DNA from: Photobacterium sp. TLY01
Lineage (GTDB): Bacteria > Pseudomonadota > Gammaproteobacteria > Enterobacterales > Vibrionaceae
Direction: 5' to 3'
Assembly: GCF_021432065.1 (NCBI RefSeq)
Contig: NZ_CP090365.1
Coordinates: 992,001-1,056,000, forward strand
DNA: 64,000 bases
Below are positions 24,717 through 34,419 of the stretch, in pieces. A program made the translations under genes and the position numbers. The notes beneath the pieces were generated by a model. It saw only the letters and a list, made by a program, of their open reading frames with translations. It searched no databases and was not told where the DNA came from. Each line of letters begins with the position of its first letter. Position 1 is the first letter of the stretch.

Positions 24717-24778
24717 CAGGGAACCGGGCCCCGGTGAATGCGAATTCTATTTGCTCGCATCACTGGAGGGAAACCCTG
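24717..24778 (+). ncRNA. Structured RNA element in the pntA leader
   Basis: CCGGTGA-A-TGCGA (24731-24743) pairs with TCGCATCACTGG (24755-24766), with one bulged A and one G-T pair. The outer CAGGG (24717-24721) pairs with CCCTG (24774-24778). The result is a two-layered hairpin in the 384-base region between the HlyU-family gene and pntA, about 250 bases ahead of pntA. I cannot match it to a known riboswitch class. Confidence 0.4.
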
Positions 24779-24779
24779 A

Positions 24780-24842
24780 ATGTTGTTGGGAGAAAACGGC
24801 AAATGTGGATTGTGTGATTCATGTCTTATCAGTCTGTTCTGA
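24780..24842 (+). CDS. Possible 20-codon cysteine-containing leader peptide ahead of pntA
   Basis: ATG at 24780 with GGAGGG at 24765-24770 gives a 20-residue peptide containing KCGLCDSC and ending LISLF. Its stop overlaps a small stem (TATCAG/CTGATA, near 24827-24844). It sits directly after the hairpin at 24717-24778. No terminator or anti-terminator could be defined, so it may be a chance frame. Confidence 0.25.
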   Translation: MLLGENGKCGLCDSCLISLF

Positions 24843-25030
24843 TAGGTAAAATGTTCATGCAGATCCTTGTTTTGCCTTAAATTGTTGGTGTCATTAACTT
24901 CCTGTAAGTCAATAACATCCGTTGTTTAATCTCAAGTAAAGAGTGTTGTATTAGTTTCAATCTCAGCCGTTGCGTTACTGAGAGTTTGAGACTAAATGTG
25001 TACATTTTTGCTACTGTTCAGGGAATAACG

Positions 25031-26569
25031 ATGCAGATAGGTGTGCCTAAAGAAATACTCGCGAATGAAACGCGAGTGGCTGCGACGCCGAAAACGGTCG
25101 AGCAGTTATTAAAAATGGGGTTCAGTGTCGCGGTTGAGCATGACGCTGGTATTCACGCAAGTTTTGATGACGCTGCTTTTGAAGCCGCAGGCGCCAGTGT
25201 TGTGTCGACGGAAGAAGTGTGGCAGTCCGATCTGATATTTAAGGTGAATGCCCCCAGTGATGATGAGATTGATCTCCTGAAAGAGGGAGCCAGCTTGGTC
25301 AGCTTTATCTGGCCGGCGCAGAATCCAGAACTGCTCAAGAAACTGTCCAGTAAAAATATCAATGTTATGGCCATGGATTCGGTGCCGCGTATTTCACGCG
25401 CACAAGCCTTGGATGCATTGAGTTCTATGGCAAACATTGCCGGTTATCGTGCCGTCGTTGAAGCTGCCCATGAATTCGGCCGTTTCTTTACCGGGCAGAT
25501 CACGGCAGCAGGTAAAGTACCGCCAGCGAAAGTGCTGGTTGCCGGCGCCGGGGTTGCCGGATTAGCCGCGATTGGTGCTGCGGGCAGCCTGGGTGCCATT
25601 GTTCGCGCCTTCGATGTACGTCCTGAAGTGAAAGAACAAGTGCAGTCTATGGGTGCTGAGTTTCTTGAAGTTGATTTCAAGGAAGACACCAGCACGGGTG
25701 ATGGCTACGCGAAAGAAATGTCAGACGAATTTAACAAGGCTGCTGAGCGTTTGTACGCAGAGCAGGCGAAAGACGTTGACATCATTATCACGACTGCACT
25801 GATTCCCGGCCGTCCTGCGCCTCGCCTGATTACGCAGGAAATGGTGGATTCCATGAAGCCCGGCAGCGTTATTGTCGACCTTGCTGCGGCCAATGGCGGA
25901 AACTGTGCTTATACCGAAGCCGATAAAGTGATCACGACGCCTAACGGTGTAAAAATTATCGGTTACACCGATATGGTCAGCCGTCTGCCCAACCAGTCGT
26001 CCCAGCTTTACGCGACCAACCTGGTCAATTTGATGAAGTTGTTGTGTAAAGAAAAAGACGGCAAGATCAATATCAACTTTGATGATGAAGTGCTGCGCGG
26101 TTTAACCGTGGTGAAAGAAGGTGAGCTCACCTGGCCGGCACCACCCATTAAAGTATCTGCTGCACCACAGCAAGAAAAAGCGGCTGCAGCACCTGTCACC
26201 AAACCAGTCAAAGCGCCCATGTCGCCAGTCAGAAAGTATGGCTTGATGGCTGCGGGGGCACTATTGTTTGGCTGGGTGGCGAATTATGCACCTGCTGAAT
26301 TCCTTTCACATTTTACGGTTTTTGTTCTGGCGTGCGTGGTGGGTTACTACGTCGTATGGAACGTGACGCATGCATTGCATACCCCACTGATGTCAGTCAC
26401 CAATGCCATATCCGGTATCATCATTGTCGGTGCTTTATTGCAGATAGGCCAGGGAGTTGGCGTTGTGTCTTTCTTTGCCTTTATTGCTGTTTTGATTGCA
26501 AGTATCAATATCTTTGGTGGCTTTACCGTCACGAAGCGGATGCTTGAAATGTTCCGTAAAGATAAGTAA
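25031..26569 (+). CDS. pntA: Proton-translocating NAD(P) transhydrogenase subunit alpha
   Basis: 512 residues (E. coli PntA 510). The soluble NAD(H)-binding domain starts [20 protein letters not shown] and contains [20 protein letters not shown] (near 170) and [18 protein letters not shown] Pro/Ala linker is followed by about four membrane helices from residue 400. With PntB it couples hydride transfer from NADH to NADP+ to inward proton movement, supplying NADPH. ATG 25031 has AGGGAATA; the upstream extension of the frame is discarded by homology. It is preceded by a long structured leader and lies 14 bases from pntB. Confidence 0.96.
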   Translation: MQIGVPKEILANETRVAATPKTVEQLLKMGFSVAVEHDAGIHASFDDAAFEAAGASVVSTEEVWQSDLIFKVNAPSDDEIDLLKEGASLVSFIWPAQNPELLKKLSSKNINVMAMDSVPRISRAQALDALSSMANIAGYRAVVEAAHEFGRFFTGQITAAGKVPPAKVLVAGAGVAGLAAIGAAGSLGAIVRAFDVRPEVKEQVQSMGAEFLEVDFKEDTSTGDGYAKEMSDEFNKAAERLYAEQAKDVDIIITTALIPGRPAPRLITQEMVDSMKPGSVIVDLAAANGGNCAYTEADKVITTPNGVKIIGYTDMVSRLPNQSSQLYATNLVNLMKLLCKEKDGKININFDDEVLRGLTVVKEGELTWPAPPIKVSAAPQQEKAAAAPVTKPVKAPMSPVRKYGLMAAGALLFGWVANYAPAEFLSHFTVFVLACVVGYYVVWNVTHALHTPLMSVTNAISGIIIVGALLQIGQGVGVVSFFAFIAVLIASINIFGGFTVTKRMLEMFRKDK

Positions 26570-26583
26570 GGGAGTCGTTATCA

Positions 26584-27963
26584 ATGTCTGCAGGAATTGT
26601 TCAAGCGGCTTACATTATCGCTGCTGTTCTATTTATTATGTCGTTGGCCGGACTCTCAAAACAGGAATCCGCAAAGTCAGGTAACTACTTCGGCATGGCG
26701 GGAATGGCCATCGCACTGATTGCCACTATTTTTGGCCCTGAATCAGAAGGAACCGGATGGATTATTCTGGCCATGATTGTGGGTGGTGCGATTGGTATTT
26801 ACTATGCCAAGAAAGTTGAAATGACTCAGATGCCAGAGCTGGTTGCGATTCTGCACAGTTTTGTGGGTATGGCGGCTGTTCTGGTTGGTTTCAATACATT
26901 CCTTGACCATGGCGAACCACTGACAGGGGCAATGTTAACCATACATCTGGTTGAAATTTTCATTGGTGTCTTTATCGGTGCTGTGACCTTTACGGGCTCT
27001 GTGGTGGCATTTGGTAAATTACGCGGCACCATGTCATCGAAGCCTTTGATGCTGCCTCATCGCCATAAATTGAATCTGCTTGCTGTAGTGGTTTCACTGG
27101 TTTTACTGACCGTATTTGTGGATCCTGATCCGTCGATCTTTCCGCTGATTGTCGTGACCATCATCGCTTTAGCATTCGGTTATCATTTGGTTGCATCGAT
27201 TGGTGGTGCGGATATGCCAGTTGTTGTGTCTATGCTGAACTCCTATTCAGGATGGGCCGCCGCAGCGGCGGGCTTTATGCTGGCCAATGATTTATTGATT
27301 GTAACCGGTGCTTTGGTTGGCTCATCCGGTGCGATCCTGTCTTACATCATGTGTAAGGCAATGAACCGTTCATTTGTCAGTGTTATTGCCGGTGGTTTTG
27401 GTACTGATGGCTCTGTTTCTACCGGTGATGAAGAAGTGGGCGAGTACCACGAATCCTCTGCGGAAGAAGTTGCAGAAATGCTGAAAGATGCCCGTTCAGT
27501 AATCATCACGCCAGGATACGGTATGGCGGTTGCGCAAGCGCAGTATCCGGTACATGAAATCACTGAAAAACTCCGAGCAAAAGGGGTTGAGGTCCGATTT
27601 GGGATTCACCCGGTTGCGGGTCGTTTGCCTGGCCACATGAACGTTCTGCTGGCTGAAGCAAGAGTGCCGTATGATATTGTCCTGGAAATGGACGAGATCA
27701 ATGAAGATTTTTCAGAGACAGACGTGGTTTTGGTGATCGGAGCCAACGATACGGTGAACCCGGCTGCGATGGAAGATCCGGGCAGTCCGATTGCAGGTAT
27801 GCCTGTTCTGGAAGTGTGGAATGCGAAGCACGTCATCGTCTTTAAGCGTTCAATGAATACTGGTTATGCAGGTGTTCAGAACCCGCTCTTCTTCAAAGAG
27901 AACACCCAGATGCTGTTTGGCGATGCCAAAGAAAGTGTTGAGAACATTGCACGTTTTCTGTAA
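26584..27963 (+). CDS. pntB: Proton-translocating NAD(P) transhydrogenase subunit beta
   Basis: 459 residues (E. coli 462). About nine membrane helices occupy residues 1-255 ([39 protein letters not shown]). The C-terminal NADP(H)-binding domain shows [40 protein letters not shown] and [12 protein letters not shown]. Completes the inner-membrane transhydrogenase with PntA. GGGAG binding site. The operon ends at the terminator at 27987. Confidence 0.96.
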   Translation: MSAGIVQAAYIIAAVLFIMSLAGLSKQESAKSGNYFGMAGMAIALIATIFGPESEGTGWIILAMIVGGAIGIYYAKKVEMTQMPELVAILHSFVGMAAVLVGFNTFLDHGEPLTGAMLTIHLVEIFIGVFIGAVTFTGSVVAFGKLRGTMSSKPLMLPHRHKLNLLAVVVSLVLLTVFVDPDPSIFPLIVVTIIALAFGYHLVASIGGADMPVVVSMLNSYSGWAAAAAGFMLANDLLIVTGALVGSSGAILSYIMCKAMNRSFVSVIAGGFGTDGSVSTGDEEVGEYHESSAEEVAEMLKDARSVIITPGYGMAVAQAQYPVHEITEKLRAKGVEVRFGIHPVAGRLPGHMNVLLAEARVPYDIVLEMDEINEDFSETDVVLVIGANDTVNPAAMEDPGSPIAGMPVLEVWNAKHVIVFKRSMNTGYAGVQNPLFFKENTQMLFGDAKESVENIARFL

Positions 27964-27986
27964 GTGATTCAGCTCACCTTGAATGT

Positions 27987-28012
27987 AACGCCGCTCACTG
28001 AGCGGCGTTTTT
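27987..28012 (+). terminator. Rho-independent terminator of pntAB
   Basis: AACGCCGCTC (27987-27996), loop ACT, GAGCGGCGTT (28000-28009), then T's. Confidence 0.93.
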
Positions 28013-28196
28013 CTTGCTCATTTTCTTTTTTTGAGGGCTGATGCGAACGTTTCAACAGAAAACCGAATGAATAGTCTGTAATCTGGTGTCTTCCCGAGCG
28101 CTTCTGATGGCGAGAATGGTTAATCCTTTTATAGTTATCTGATCTAATGACAATTTTCTGACAATACTGAACCGGTGAATGTTAAACTTCCGCGCT

Positions 28197-29636
28197 ATGA
28201 AAAAGTATGTGCTAATTATTTCTATTCTGTTTACATGCTCCGCTACAGCGGAGACGGAAAGCTTGCCTGATCGCATGTCGGCGGCTCGTGCTGAATTGCT
28301 TTCCAGTAAACCTCTGGCTACATACGATTTTCGTCAGTTACAAAGTCGTTACCCGACACCTTTGTTACTGCCATCCAGCTTGTTGCCGCAATCTGCCAAG
28401 TATCCGTTATCGGCGCTGCGGCATCTTTATCAAAATGCGGAAACTTGTAAGGGCCCCTGGCCGGTCAGTCCTTTGGTAACACATCCTGTTGTTTTTACTC
28501 GTGCTATGTGTAACAGCGTTGTGTTACCAAGAGGCTGGTTTGTTCGTTCCGGTTATATTCATCCAGGTGGTGGCAGCTATGCTGCACGTTACCTGGAAAA
28601 GTTTCCTAACCGTAAAAAAGAGCTGGAGAGCTACTTACACATTCAGGAACGTGATTTAGCTGCGACAGGCACTGTGCTTGGGCGATTACAGCGGATGAGC
28701 AGTGAAGAAATCCGCGTGTTCATTGCCGGTGCGGAAGCCTTTATATCCAATGGTGAACTTTGGATCCGGAACGGGAATGAATATCATGTTTATGATCAGC
28801 CGACATGGGCTCTGGCAATGGCCAAGCATGATTTGCACTTTACGCGTTTGGTTGCCACTGACTTTTGCTTAGTGAAAAGTGGTAATATCTGCTGGCAGGA
28901 AGAAGATAAATCGTATCTGACGACATATTTGCTTGCAGGATTGCTGGTCGTCAATATTGGCTTACTCATGGGCTGGGTGATGTATCGCTGGCGGATTCGC
29001 CGACGTGCCATGCAGGAACGCATGCTGGTCCTGCAAATTTTAACGCACGAACTGCGTACACCAATCGCAAGTTTGAGTATGACGGTGGAAGGCTTTCGTC
29101 GCCACTTTGATGCTTTGCCTGAAACCCTATATGATGAGTTCAGACGATTAACAGAAGATTCACGCCGCTTAAGGCAGCTGGCTGAAGCTAGTAAGGATTA
29201 CCTGCAGGCGAATCATCAGGAATTGAGTGTTCAGCACCTGGAGTCCTTTAATGAGTGGATTGAATTTATTGCAGAACCTTATGATGTGACCTTGTCACTT
29301 GCTGAAGACCGAAGTGTGAAGGTCAACATGTACTGGCTTGGAACCTGTATTGATAACTTGCTGTCCAATGCTCACAAATATGGCCAGGCCCCGATTGAAT
29401 TAACATCATCGTTCAAAGATGGAAAATTGATTGTCATAGTAAAAGACCAGGGAAGTTTAGGTAGTAAGGATTGGGCCCGCCTGAGAAAACCTTTTGTGAG
29501 TGAGAAGGGTTTAGGGTTGGGACTGACAATCGTTGAATCGATGATCCGTCGAATGGGTGGGCGGATGAAATTAATAGGTCCGCCAACCACTTTTATTTTG
29601 GAGATACCGTGTGAATCAAACTCTGCTACTGGTTGA
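28197..29636 (+). CDS. vxrA: Sensor histidine kinase VxrA (DUF3404 sensor)
   Basis: 479 residues. A signal/first membrane segment (residues 1-18) is followed by a periplasmic DUF3404-type sensor (LPDRMSAARAEL to FCLVKSGNICW) and a membrane helix near 245-265. The kinase core has H-box LTHELRTPIASL, N-box CIDNLLSNAHKYG and G-box GLGLGLTIVE. VxrA/WigK of Vibrio responds to cell-wall damage and controls type VI secretion and wall synthesis through VxrB. It overlaps vxrB by 26 bases. Confidence 0.88.
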   Translation: MKKYVLIISILFTCSATAETESLPDRMSAARAELLSSKPLATYDFRQLQSRYPTPLLLPSSLLPQSAKYPLSALRHLYQNAETCKGPWPVSPLVTHPVVFTRAMCNSVVLPRGWFVRSGYIHPGGGSYAARYLEKFPNRKKELESYLHIQERDLAATGTVLGRLQRMSSEEIRVFIAGAEAFISNGELWIRNGNEYHVYDQPTWALAMAKHDLHFTRLVATDFCLVKSGNICWQEEDKSYLTTYLLAGLLVVNIGLLMGWVMYRWRIRRRAMQERMLVLQILTHELRTPIASLSMTVEGFRRHFDALPETLYDEFRRLTEDSRRLRQLAEASKDYLQANHQELSVQHLESFNEWIEFIAEPYDVTLSLAEDRSVKVNMYWLGTCIDNLLSNAHKYGQAPIELTSSFKDGKLIVIVKDQGSLGSKDWARLRKPFVSEKGLGLGLTIVESMIRRMGGRMKLIGPPTTFILEIPCESNSATG

Positions 29637-30279
29637 AGATGACCGCAACCTTGCTGATGGTTTGCTCGAATGTTTGAAAGAAGCAGGCTATGAGTGCCTG
29701 TATGCTGACTGTGCAACCAATGTTGAATCTTTGTGGGCGCAAGCCGATCTGGTTGTTCTTGACCGCCAGTTACCTGAAGGAGACTCGCTGACTTATCTCG
29801 AAGGTTGGCTAAAGCTGAAATCGGTACCTGTTATTCTGCTTACAGCAATGGTGTCCGTGAATGATAAAGTGATTGGGCTGGACTCAGGCGCGAAAGACTA
29901 TCTGACCAAACCCTTTGCTGAAGAGGAACTGTTGGCTCGTATTCGTGTTCACTTAAGAAATGGCGAATCAGATACGCAAAATGCGAACCTTATTTCCATT
30001 GGTGAAACGCTGATCAATCTGGAAAGCCGTGAAGTGAAGCAAAAAGGGGAGTCCGTTACACTGACTCGCACTGAATTTGAACTGCTTGTTTTCCTTGCAA
30101 AACATTCAGGCAGGGTGTTTACCCGAGATGAATTGCTAGATCAGGTGTGGGGATATAACCATTACCCAACAACCCGTACGGTTGATACTCATATCCTGCA
30201 ACTGCGCCAAAAGTTGCCAGGGATAGAGATTGAAACGTTGCGTGGTGTTGGTTACCGGATGAAAGCACCACAAGAATGA
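29611..30279 (+). CDS. vxrB: Response regulator VxrB
   Basis: 222 residues, OmpR class. The receiver domain has acidic LLVEDDRN at the N-terminus, the phospho-acceptor Asp in VVLDRQLPEGD near residue 51 and Lys in AKDYLTKPFAEEELLARI. The winged-helix domain shows LTRTEFELLVFLAKHSGRVF and TVDTHILQLRQKL. The GTG start at 29611 is preceded by GGAG. Expected partner and substrate of VxrA; in Vibrio it regulates cell-wall, T6SS and biofilm genes. Confidence 0.9.
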   Translation: MNQTLLLVEDDRNLADGLLECLKEAGYECLYADCATNVESLWAQADLVVLDRQLPEGDSLTYLEGWLKLKSVPVILLTAMVSVNDKVIGLDSGAKDYLTKPFAEEELLARIRVHLRNGESDTQNANLISIGETLINLESREVKQKGESVTLTRTEFELLVFLAKHSGRVFTRDELLDQVWGYNHYPTTRTVDTHILQLRQKLPGIEIETLRGVGYRMKAPQE

Positions 30280-31139
30280 AGTCGCTGTGGGTTACTCCTG
30301 TCTTTGGGATCATGACATGTCTGTTGATGATCCCTCAGGCATCGGCTAAATGGTTTGTGGGTAAGGATCTCTATACGGTTGCGCATCAGCGTTTGCTGGA
30401 AGGGAACACGGCAGCCAGTTTTGAGACTATGGTTCAGGCCTGGCAGCAACTCCCTTCAGAAGAGCAGCAGGCAAACCTGAATGATTTACTGGAGCTTGCC
30501 ATTACGGAAGACTGTGGTTTCAGTTTGAAACAGCGCAGCCTTCCTGAATGGCTGTCTAAAGTGGCGGTCCGTCGTGAAGTGATCCAGAACCTGAATCAGG
30601 TATTGCTCAGGTTGTCGGTGACCGGTATTACTCAGGCTAAACAGCTTGAGATAACCTTTTCCCGTTGGCCTGATGATCAATTTAGCATGCCGGCCGCTTC
30701 AATTTCTGAGAATGGGCAGTTTGTTTCAGAATCCCGTCGTTTAGATGAGCCTTTAGCTGCCGGTCTTTACCAGTTGAAGATATCGGCAGGTAAGGAACGC
30801 AGCTGGAACACCTGGATTATCCTGACCAAGCCGGACCCGAAACAAAAAATTGGCTGGAAAGACAGTAAAAACTGGCGTATAGAGCGAGAAGTTTTACCCA
30901 ACTCAACCTGCCCATCACCGGTACTGTCGATGAATTTGTTTGATTTGAATGATACGACCTGGACCCCGATCTGGAGTCAGGACGTTGATGGAAAGCTCCC
31001 TACAAGTCTACCGGTTATTGATGTGCCTGATGGCCGCTATTGGCTGAGTGTCGGATTGGTTGAAAGCCGATGGCAGGGAGATGTTTCGATTCTGGATATT
31101 CAAAGAATAACCCGGCCTGTTGATTACCCTGATTTCTGA
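30276..31139 (+). CDS. vxrC: VxrC-type DUF2861 periplasmic protein
   Basis: 287 residues with a signal peptide (WVTPVFGIMTCLLMIPQASA). The rest is DUF2861-like, soluble and beta-rich, with a short disulfide candidate (EDCGFSL and NSTCPSP). In Vibrio the vxrC gene follows vxrB and its product is thought to influence the signalling output; the mechanism is not known. Four-base overlap with vxrB proves operon organisation. No vxrD or vxrE follows: next comes a terminator and nnrS. Confidence 0.82.
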   Translation: MKSLWVTPVFGIMTCLLMIPQASAKWFVGKDLYTVAHQRLLEGNTAASFETMVQAWQQLPSEEQQANLNDLLELAITEDCGFSLKQRSLPEWLSKVAVRREVIQNLNQVLLRLSVTGITQAKQLEITFSRWPDDQFSMPAASISENGQFVSESRRLDEPLAAGLYQLKISAGKERSWNTWIILTKPDPKQKIGWKDSKNWRIEREVLPNSTCPSPVLSMNLFDLNDTTWTPIWSQDVDGKLPTSLPVIDVPDGRYWLSVGLVESRWQGDVSILDIQRITRPVDYPDF

Positions 31140-31202
31140 TGCTGTCAGCAGTGCAGGGAATCCTGATGTATTCCTGAATCAAGGTGTAAGTTTTCCCCCA
31201 AT

Positions 31203-31236
31203 AACCAAGACCTGAGTGTCTTGGTTTATTGTTTTA
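31203..31236 (+). terminator. Terminator of the vxrABC operon
   Basis: AACCAAGAC (31203-31211), loop CTGAGT, GTCTTGGTT (31218-31226), followed by a T-rich stretch. Confidence 0.75.
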
Positions 31237-31299
31237 CATCAACATTTATCTTTGATACTCGTCTATGATGTCTTTTTTACTGCCAGTAGTGAAAAGCAC

Positions 31300-32496
31300 A
31301 TGCAAATTGTTGATAAAGCTTCCGCGCTGAAGACTCCGCCTTTTCTACGTTTGGCGTTTCGCCCATTTTTCCTCGCCGCAGCGCTGTTCTCCGTTATCGC
31401 CATGTTAATCTGGGCTGGGTTTTGGTCTGGCTTTGTACTGTTCCCTTTGTACGGAAACCCCGTGTGGTGGCACAGTCATGAAATGCTGTTTGGGTTTACC
31501 GGTGCGGTGATTGTTGGGTTTCTGCTGACGGCAGTACAAAACTGGACGGGTATACCTGGTATCAGTGGCTGGAAACTGGGCCTGGTATTTGCGGTATGGT
31601 TGATAGCAAGAGCCGCGCTGCTCGTGATGACACCTCATCTTGCCTGGCTGATACTTGATCAACTTTGGCTGTTGATGGCCCTGGTGTTTCTGGCGATACC
31701 AATCGTTCGGAATCGACAGTGGCGGAACGTATTTTTTCTGCCCGTGCTGCTTCTGTTGCTGTTTTTGAATGCGCGCATGCATGGCATTGTTCTGGGCTGG
31801 AGTTATATTCCGCTGCGCACTGTGGCATTGCAGACAAGCTTGTTAATTGCTGTGCTGATGACCGTCATGGGCGGCCGTGTGATTCCATTTTTCACGGCGC
31901 GGGGCACACAAACGGAGCCTATTACACGCTTGCCCTGGTGTGAACATTTAGCATTATGGCCCATGTGGGCTGTTTTCCTGTCATTGCTGCTTATCTCACC
32001 GGATTGGCCCTCAATGTGGTTTGGCGGACTCTGTTTGTTTGCTGCACTGGCACAAATTCCGCGTGTGGTGCGTTGGCGAACAGTCAGCACGTTCAGAATT
32101 CCACTGTTGTGGATGCTCCATTTCGCCTATTACGCTATTGTTTTGGGTATGTTTTTGTTCGGCGTCAGTCAGATTTACCCGCAGCATGTACCGTACAGTA
32201 TTGCACTGCATGTATTCACCGTTGGTGGCGTGGGCGGCATGATACTGGCAATGATAGTCAGAGTCTCTTTGGGCCATACCGGCAGGACATTACAGACGGG
32301 GAAAATGGTTCTGGTTGCTTTTGTCTCTTTGGTCATAGCTTGGTTGGTCAGAACGTTACTGATTGTTGTACTTCCTGAGTTAACCCAGTACGGCTATATA
32401 CTCTCAGCATGCCTCTGGGCTGTGGCTTTTGGGATATTTTGTGTTGTGTTCTGGCCGGTACTCACTCAGGCTCGGGTTGACGGGCATCCGGGCTAG
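31300..32496 (+). CDS. nnrS: NnrS-family membrane protein
   Basis: 398 residues and about twelve membrane segments. Diagnostic motifs are LRLAFRPFFLAAALFSV (residue 14), WWHSHEMLFGFTGAVIVGFL with conserved histidine near 53, MGGRVIPFFTARG near 188 and HVFTVGGVGGMILAMIVRVSLGHTGR near 306. NnrS proteins bind heme and copper and protect against nitrosative stress by an unknown mechanism. ATG 31300 fits the family length; its binding site is weak. No NorR or NsrR site that I can recognise. Confidence 0.88.
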   Translation: MQIVDKASALKTPPFLRLAFRPFFLAAALFSVIAMLIWAGFWSGFVLFPLYGNPVWWHSHEMLFGFTGAVIVGFLLTAVQNWTGIPGISGWKLGLVFAVWLIARAALLVMTPHLAWLILDQLWLLMALVFLAIPIVRNRQWRNVFFLPVLLLLLFLNARMHGIVLGWSYIPLRTVALQTSLLIAVLMTVMGGRVIPFFTARGTQTEPITRLPWCEHLALWPMWAVFLSLLLISPDWPSMWFGGLCLFAALAQIPRVVRWRTVSTFRIPLLWMLHFAYYAIVLGMFLFGVSQIYPQHVPYSIALHVFTVGGVGGMILAMIVRVSLGHTGRTLQTGKMVLVAFVSLVIAWLVRTLLIVVLPELTQYGYILSACLWAVAFGIFCVVFWPVLTQARVDGHPG

Positions 32497-32571
32497 GGGT
32501 TGAATTCTCAATGACAGGCTGTCAAAGAGTCGCTAGAATGGCCTCCCTTTGAAATGTGTACAGGATTCGTT

Positions 32572-32733
32572 ATGTTTGGTGATTCGTCAATTTCTTTAAC
32601 TCACGAAGAACAACAAGAAGCGGCAGAGCGAATTCATGCGCTGATGGCACAAGGCATCAGTAGTGGAGAAGCGATAAAACTTGTGGCTGAGCAGATCCGC
32701 CAAAACAAAAGCGCGGAAGAGAGCAGCAAGTAA
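32572..32733 (+). CDS. yoaH: YoaH family (UPF0181) small protein
   Basis: 53 residues. The stretch [20 protein letters not shown] followed by [15 protein letters not shown] matches E. coli YoaH closely. Function unknown. AGGATTCGTT precedes the start. It is followed by a strong bidirectional terminator shared with convergent nadE. Confidence 0.88.
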   Translation: MFGDSSISLTHEEQQEAAERIHALMAQGISSGEAIKLVAEQIRQNKSAEESSK

Positions 32734-32753
32734 CAATTACAGACATAGAACAG

Positions 32754-32783
32754 AAAGGGCTTTGCATCGTGCAAAGCCCTTTT
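32754..32783. terminator. Bidirectional terminator between yoaH and nadE
   Basis: AAAGGGCTTTGCA (32754-32766), loop TCG, TGCAAAGCCCTTT (32770-32782): a 13-bp perfect stem. T's follow on the plus strand; the minus-strand tract is weaker. Confidence 0.88.
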
Positions 32784-32804
32784 GCTTTACTGGTGACGGT
32801 TCGC

Positions 32805-33641
32805 TTAATCTTGATCGTAGATAGTCGGGATTGGCTGTCGCTTATGCTGAGTGGCTTTATAAATACCGATCAGCTTTTCCTTCACGGAATCACTGACTGC
32901 TTTGCCTTCAAGAAAATCATCGATTTCATCGTAAGTCAGCTGCAGTGCCTCTTCGTCTGTCTTTTGAGGTGTCAGGCATTCAAGATCCGCAGTTGGTACT
33001 TTGTGCACAAGCTCTTGAGGTGCACCCAGGAAATCAGCAAGCTGTCGTACCTGACGTTTACTCAGACCAAACAATGGGGCCAGGTCGCAAGCGCCGTCGC
33101 CCCACTTGGTATAAAAGCCGGTAATGTTTTCAGCTGAATGGTCGGTCCCCAAAACAAGCCCTCCGACCAAACCGGCGATTTCATATTGTGCCACCATGCG
33201 GGTACGAGCTTTCACATTTCCCTTAACGAAATCGACTTTACCCTCATCCTGCGGAATCAGGCCGGTTCCGCTCAGTGCATCCAGTGTGGCTGAATGAGTA
33301 CCATCGACGCCAGGTTTCACATTCACCGACACTGAATGCGTAGGGCGGATGAATTGCAATGCTAACTGGGCTTCATCTTCATCCTGTTGCTGGCCATAGG
33401 GTAAACGGACCGCAATGAACTGATAGTCTTCAGATGCTGACTCTGCGTTCAGACCGTCTACTGCTAATTGAGCCAACCGGCCACAGGTAGTGGAGTCGAC
33501 TCCACCACTGATACCCAGTACTAAAGCTTTGCAATACGCTTGTTTTAGCTTGTTTTGAATAAAAGCAACGCGACGCTGAACTTCAAACTCAGCGTCTATT
33601 ACTGGGAGTACCTGCATTTCTGCACGGATAAGCTGTTCCAT
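32805..33641 (-). CDS. nadE: Ammonia-dependent NAD+ synthetase
   Basis: 278 residues (E. coli 275). The ATP-pyrophosphatase loop is [17 protein letters not shown] near residue 43. [49 protein letters not shown] and the C-terminal [11 protein letters not shown] also fit. It makes NAD+ from nicotinate adenine dinucleotide, ATP and ammonia, the last step of NAD synthesis. Start 33641 is chosen over 33683 because AGAGGA precedes it and the length then matches the family. Divergent from a NadD-like gene. Confidence 0.95.
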   Translation of the reverse strand: MEQLIRAEMQVLPVIDAEFEVQRRVAFIQNKLKQAYCKALVLGISGGVDSTTCGRLAQLAVDGLNAESASEDYQFIAVRLPYGQQQDEDEAQLALQFIRPTHSVSVNVKPGVDGTHSATLDALSGTGLIPQDEGKVDFVKGNVKARTRMVAQYEIAGLVGGLVLGTDHSAENITGFYTKWGDGACDLAPLFGLSKRQVRQLADFLGAPQELVHKVPTADLECLTPQKTDEEALQLTYDEIDDFLEGKAVSDSVKEKLIGIYKATQHKRQPIPTIYDQD

Positions 33642-33821
33642 GACATGAATCCTCTGTGCTTTGACCAATTTCTGGACACTCAATACCGAATACTGGTTAA
33701 AGCAGTAAAATGTATTAAACCTTTGACGAAATCATGCGATAACTCTTACGTTGGATCAATGCTGATTGGGAAAGAAATTGGTATTTTTATTTTGTTCAGA
33801 GGGGAAAGAGGCAGCAAGCGT

Positions 33822-34352
33822 ATGACAAAAAAGATCGCAGTATTTGGCAGTGCATTTAATCCCCCCAGTTTGGGACATAAATCTGTGCTGGAACGGCTAT
33901 CCCATTTTGATCAGGTTTTACTGGTTCCCAGTTATTCCCATGCCTGGAGAAAAGTCATGCTTAATTATGACTCTCGTTGCATGATGGTTGCTGCTTTTAT
34001 CGCGGATTTAAATCTTCCGCATTTATCTCTTTGTCGGATTGAGGAAGCAATCTCACAAAATGATAAACCAGTAACGACTTATGATGTCATGTGCTCTCTA
34101 CAAAATGAACACCCAAATGCAGAGCTGACTTTTGTGATTGGTCCTGATAATTTTTTAAATTTTTCAAAGTTTTATCGCGCTGAAGATATTTTAAGTCATT
34201 GGCAGCTTCTGAGTTGCCCAGAAACGGTTCCCATTCGGAGTACTGACATTCGTGATAATATTGTCAAAAACAGGCCAATTTCACATTTAACCACCCCGGG
34301 TGTCGCTAGAATATTAAAGTCAGAGCATTTTTATGTCGCTAATGGTGGTTAA
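33822..34352 (+). CDS. NadD-like nicotinate-nucleotide adenylyltransferase
   Basis: 176 residues, shorter than E. coli NadD (213). The nucleotidyltransferase motif AVFGSAFNPPSLGHKSVL (residues 6-23) has the [H/T]xGH-type GH. Also present are VPSYSHAWRK, FVIGPDNFLNFSKFY and the late PIRSTDIRDNI, the conserved ATP-binding motif. The expected reaction is adenylylation of nicotinate or nicotinamide mononucleotide, giving the substrate of divergent NadE. AT-richer than its neighbours, so possibly acquired or a diverged paralogue of the chromosomal nadD. GAGGGGAAAGAGG upstream. Confidence 0.8.
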   Translation: MTKKIAVFGSAFNPPSLGHKSVLERLSHFDQVLLVPSYSHAWRKVMLNYDSRCMMVAAFIADLNLPHLSLCRIEEAISQNDKPVTTYDVMCSLQNEHPNAELTFVIGPDNFLNFSKFYRAEDILSHWQLLSCPETVPIRSTDIRDNIVKNRPISHLTTPGVARILKSEHFYVANGG

Positions 34353-34419
34353 AAATAAACCAGTCAGTTTTTCTGTCGCCTATCAGTCTAAAGTTGGTTA
34401 ATTTTATTAAGGGTGTTTC

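Noticed and set aside
24705..24790. Cobalamin-riboswitch-like words (GGGAA, GGTGAA, CACTGG) in the pntA leader
   Set aside because: The order and spacing do not give the conserved B12 core (no GCAACGG-type box or matching P1), so only an unknown structured leader is reported.
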